DNA of 42,290 nt from Bacteroidia bacterium (lineage in GTDB: Bacteria; Bacteroidota; Bacteroidia; UKL13-3), in assembly GCA_025454975.1 (NCBI GenBank), contig JALONK010000029.1, positions 1 through 42,290 on the forward strand, read 5' to 3'. A model generated the notes under the pieces. That model saw only the letters and a list, made by a program, of their open reading frames with translations. It was not told the DNA's origin and did no database searches. Of this stretch, positions 40,884 to 42,290 are shown one piece after another. Every line of letters starts with the position of its first letter. Position 1 is the first letter of the stretch. The position numbers were made by a program, and so were the translations under genes.

Positions 40884-42290
40884 TTATATGTTTATAAATT
40901 CCTTTCTCTTTGCTCTTTTTATCCCTTTTACCAATTCAAACCAAATTACTGAAATAAAACCAATTAATAGGCAAATTATAAGTTGCTGAAATGATATAGT
41001 TTCGAATTCAAAGAAGGTTGTAATAGGTTTAAAAAATAGTATTGCTCCGACAATAATAATCGTTAACATTATAATCATAGGGACCATATTATTCTTATAT
41101 TTTAATGTAGTTAGAATTGAGTAATAGAACGACCTGTTTATTAGTGTGAGGAAGATATTTGCAGTAATTAATACTGTAAATATCATAGTTCTTCTAAGTG
41201 CTTCGTTATAACCATTGTTTACCGAATAGATGTATACATACAATGTTCCGGAAGTTATTACTAAACCTTGAAATATACTTAACGAAAGTTCATGCCAATT
41301 AAAGAAAGTTGCAGATAATGCTTTTGGTCTTTCATGCATGATGTTCTTTTCTAATGGCTCATTTTCGTAAATTATCGAACAAGTTGGCCCCATAATAATT
41401 TCAAGAAATATAATATGAACAGGTGAAAAAATATGAGGATAAGTCCATCCAAAAGCGAGAGGAATAAATACGGTTAAAATGATAGGAATATGAATTGATA
41501 TTATATATTGAATTGCTTTTTTAAGATTTGCATAAATTTTTCTTCCCATCGCAATTGCATCAATCATTTTGGATAAGTCATCTTCCCATAATATCAATGA
41601 CGCAGCTTGTTTAGCTATTTCAGTACCCTTTCTTCCCATCGCAATTCCTATGTGAGCAGCCTTTAATGCTGGACCATCATTTACTCCATCACCCGTCATC
41701 GCTACAATTTGTTTTTTACGTTTTAATGCATGAATGATTTTCAATTTAGCATCGGGAAACATTCTGGTAAATATTGCATAATTAGATACAGCTTTTTGAA
41801 ATTCATCATCCGATAATTTCATTAGTTCATCACCAGAAATACTTTTTTCATAATTTTTAAATCCAATTTGTTTAGCTATTGTTTGGGTGGTTGACGCATG
41901 ATCTCCTGTAATTATTTTCACTTCTATTCCCGCGTTTCTAAACTCTTCAAATACTTTTTGAATATTCTTTTTTGGCGGGTCATAAAAGGCTATGAGTCCT
42001 TTAAAATCAAATGTTATTTCTTGTTGTTTTTTGGGGTAATCCTTTCCTTCAATTGTTGATGTTCCTACGCCTAAAATTCTGTATCCTTCATTTGTTAACT
42101 GAATTATCGCTTGATGTATTAGGTCTATCTCTGATTTATTAAGTTTAGAAGTTGCTATTATGGCTTCCGGTGCACCTTTAGCAGCTACAATGATATTTCC
42201 TTTATCATCCTCGAATATATGAGTCATCATTGGTGGATTTCCATCTAAAGGATATTCATGGATTAATTTAAATATATTTCTTTCATCAAC
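40884..42290 (-). CDS. P-type cation-translocating ATPase, C-terminal part (5' end outside window)
   Basis: The frame stays open to the window edge; residues before the ATG at 42230 read VDERNIFKLIHEYPLDGNPP, which fits the nucleotide-binding domain, so the gene continues past 42290 and the ATG is not the start. Visible blocks are AAKGAPEAII (ATP site), IKIITGDHA, and MTGDGVNDGPALKAAHIGIAMG (hinge). Six C-terminal helices follow, as in P2-type ATPases. The phosphorylation motif DKTGT would lie upstream, beyond the window. The usual M5/M6 calcium ligands are all replaced (see findings), so the transported ion is unknown. The gene has no partner within the window; the Crp-type gene starts 135 bases downstream of its stop. 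Confidence 0.9.
   Translation of the reverse strand, partial: VDERNIFKLIHEYPLDGNPPMMTHIFEDDKGNIIVAAKGAPEAIIATSKLNKSEIDLIHQAIIQLTNEGYRILGVGTSTIEGKDYPKKQQEITFDFKGLIAFYDPPKKNIQKVFEEFRNAGIEVKIITGDHASTTQTIAKQIGFKNYEKSISGDELMKLSDDEFQKAVSNYAIFTRMFPDAKLKIIHALKRKKQIVAMTGDGVNDGPALKAAHIGIAMGRKGTEIAKQAASLILWEDDLSKMIDAIAMGRKIYANLKKAIQYIISIHIPIILTVFIPLAFGWTYPHIFSPVHIIFLEIIMGPTCSIIYENEPLEKNIMHERPKALSATFFNWHELSLSIFQGLVITSGTLYVYIYSVNNGYNEALRRTMIFTVLITANIFLTLINRSFYYSILTTLKYKNNMVPMIIMLTIIIVGAILFFKPITTFFEFETISFQQLIICLLIGFISVIWFELVKGIKRAKRKEFINI

Overview
The window looks like a chromosomal segment of a low-GC member of the Bacteroidota. Two genes encode proteins with signal peptides and C-terminal Por/type IX secretion (T9SS) sorting domains. 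Several upstream regions carry the Bacteroidota -7 element TAnnTTTG, Shine-Dalgarno sequences are mostly absent, and family choices such as DUF6268 and a DPP IV next to a POT transporter fit this phylum. I see no rRNA, tRNA, CRISPR array, prophage or intact insertion sequence.

Layout. (1) 103-4685, minus: two T9SS-exported surface proteins and their terminator. (2) 5173-6723, plus: replicative helicase dnaB, convergent with an FAD-linked glycolate/lactate-type oxidase (6734-8131, minus). (3) 8261-12549, plus: a peptide-use unit made of an exported DPP IV-type peptidase, an unlisted 36-residue membrane microprotein coupled to it, and a POT peptide transporter, closed by a strong terminator. 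(4) 12806-13902, plus: a small lipoprotein and a predicted beta-barrel. (5) 13945-25062: a surface polysaccharide locus with a Wzz-like co-polymerase, two Wzx-type flippases, two O-antigen polymerase/ligase-like proteins, two GT4 glycosyltransferases, a 2OG-Fe(II) oxygenase, the initiating sugar-phosphate transferase and an anchored SGNH hydrolase. (6) 25129-33446, plus: a CxxCH lipoprotein, then a tight block of four radical SAM genes (three of the B12-binding BchE-like type), a methyltransferase with an NPPY motif and a winged-helix/nucleotidyltransferase protein. I recognise no known pathway in this block and regard it as the best candidate for an undescribed system. (7) 33447-37114: a repeat-bearing, AT-rich gap, a SatD-family protein whose N-terminal half resembles class III nucleotide cyclases, a DUF3307 membrane protein and a GT87-type mannosyltransferase-like protein. 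(8) 37533-40748, minus: a Crp/Fnr-type regulator and, downstream of it, a DUF6268 beta-barrel, an SDR and an exported DJ-1/PfpI protein, with a 14-bp perfect palindrome placed as a class II activator site would be. (9) 40884-42290, minus: the 3' part of a P-type ATPase cut by the window edge.

How the genes may work together. Region 3 would trim peptides at the cell surface or in the periplasm and import the products. Region 5 would build, flip, polymerise and modify a surface glycan; region 6 directly follows it and may make or modify a lipid, sugar or tetrapyrrole component, but that link rests on position only. Region 8 reads as a regulator with its own target operon. All functional calls come from motifs read by eye; no database search was run.
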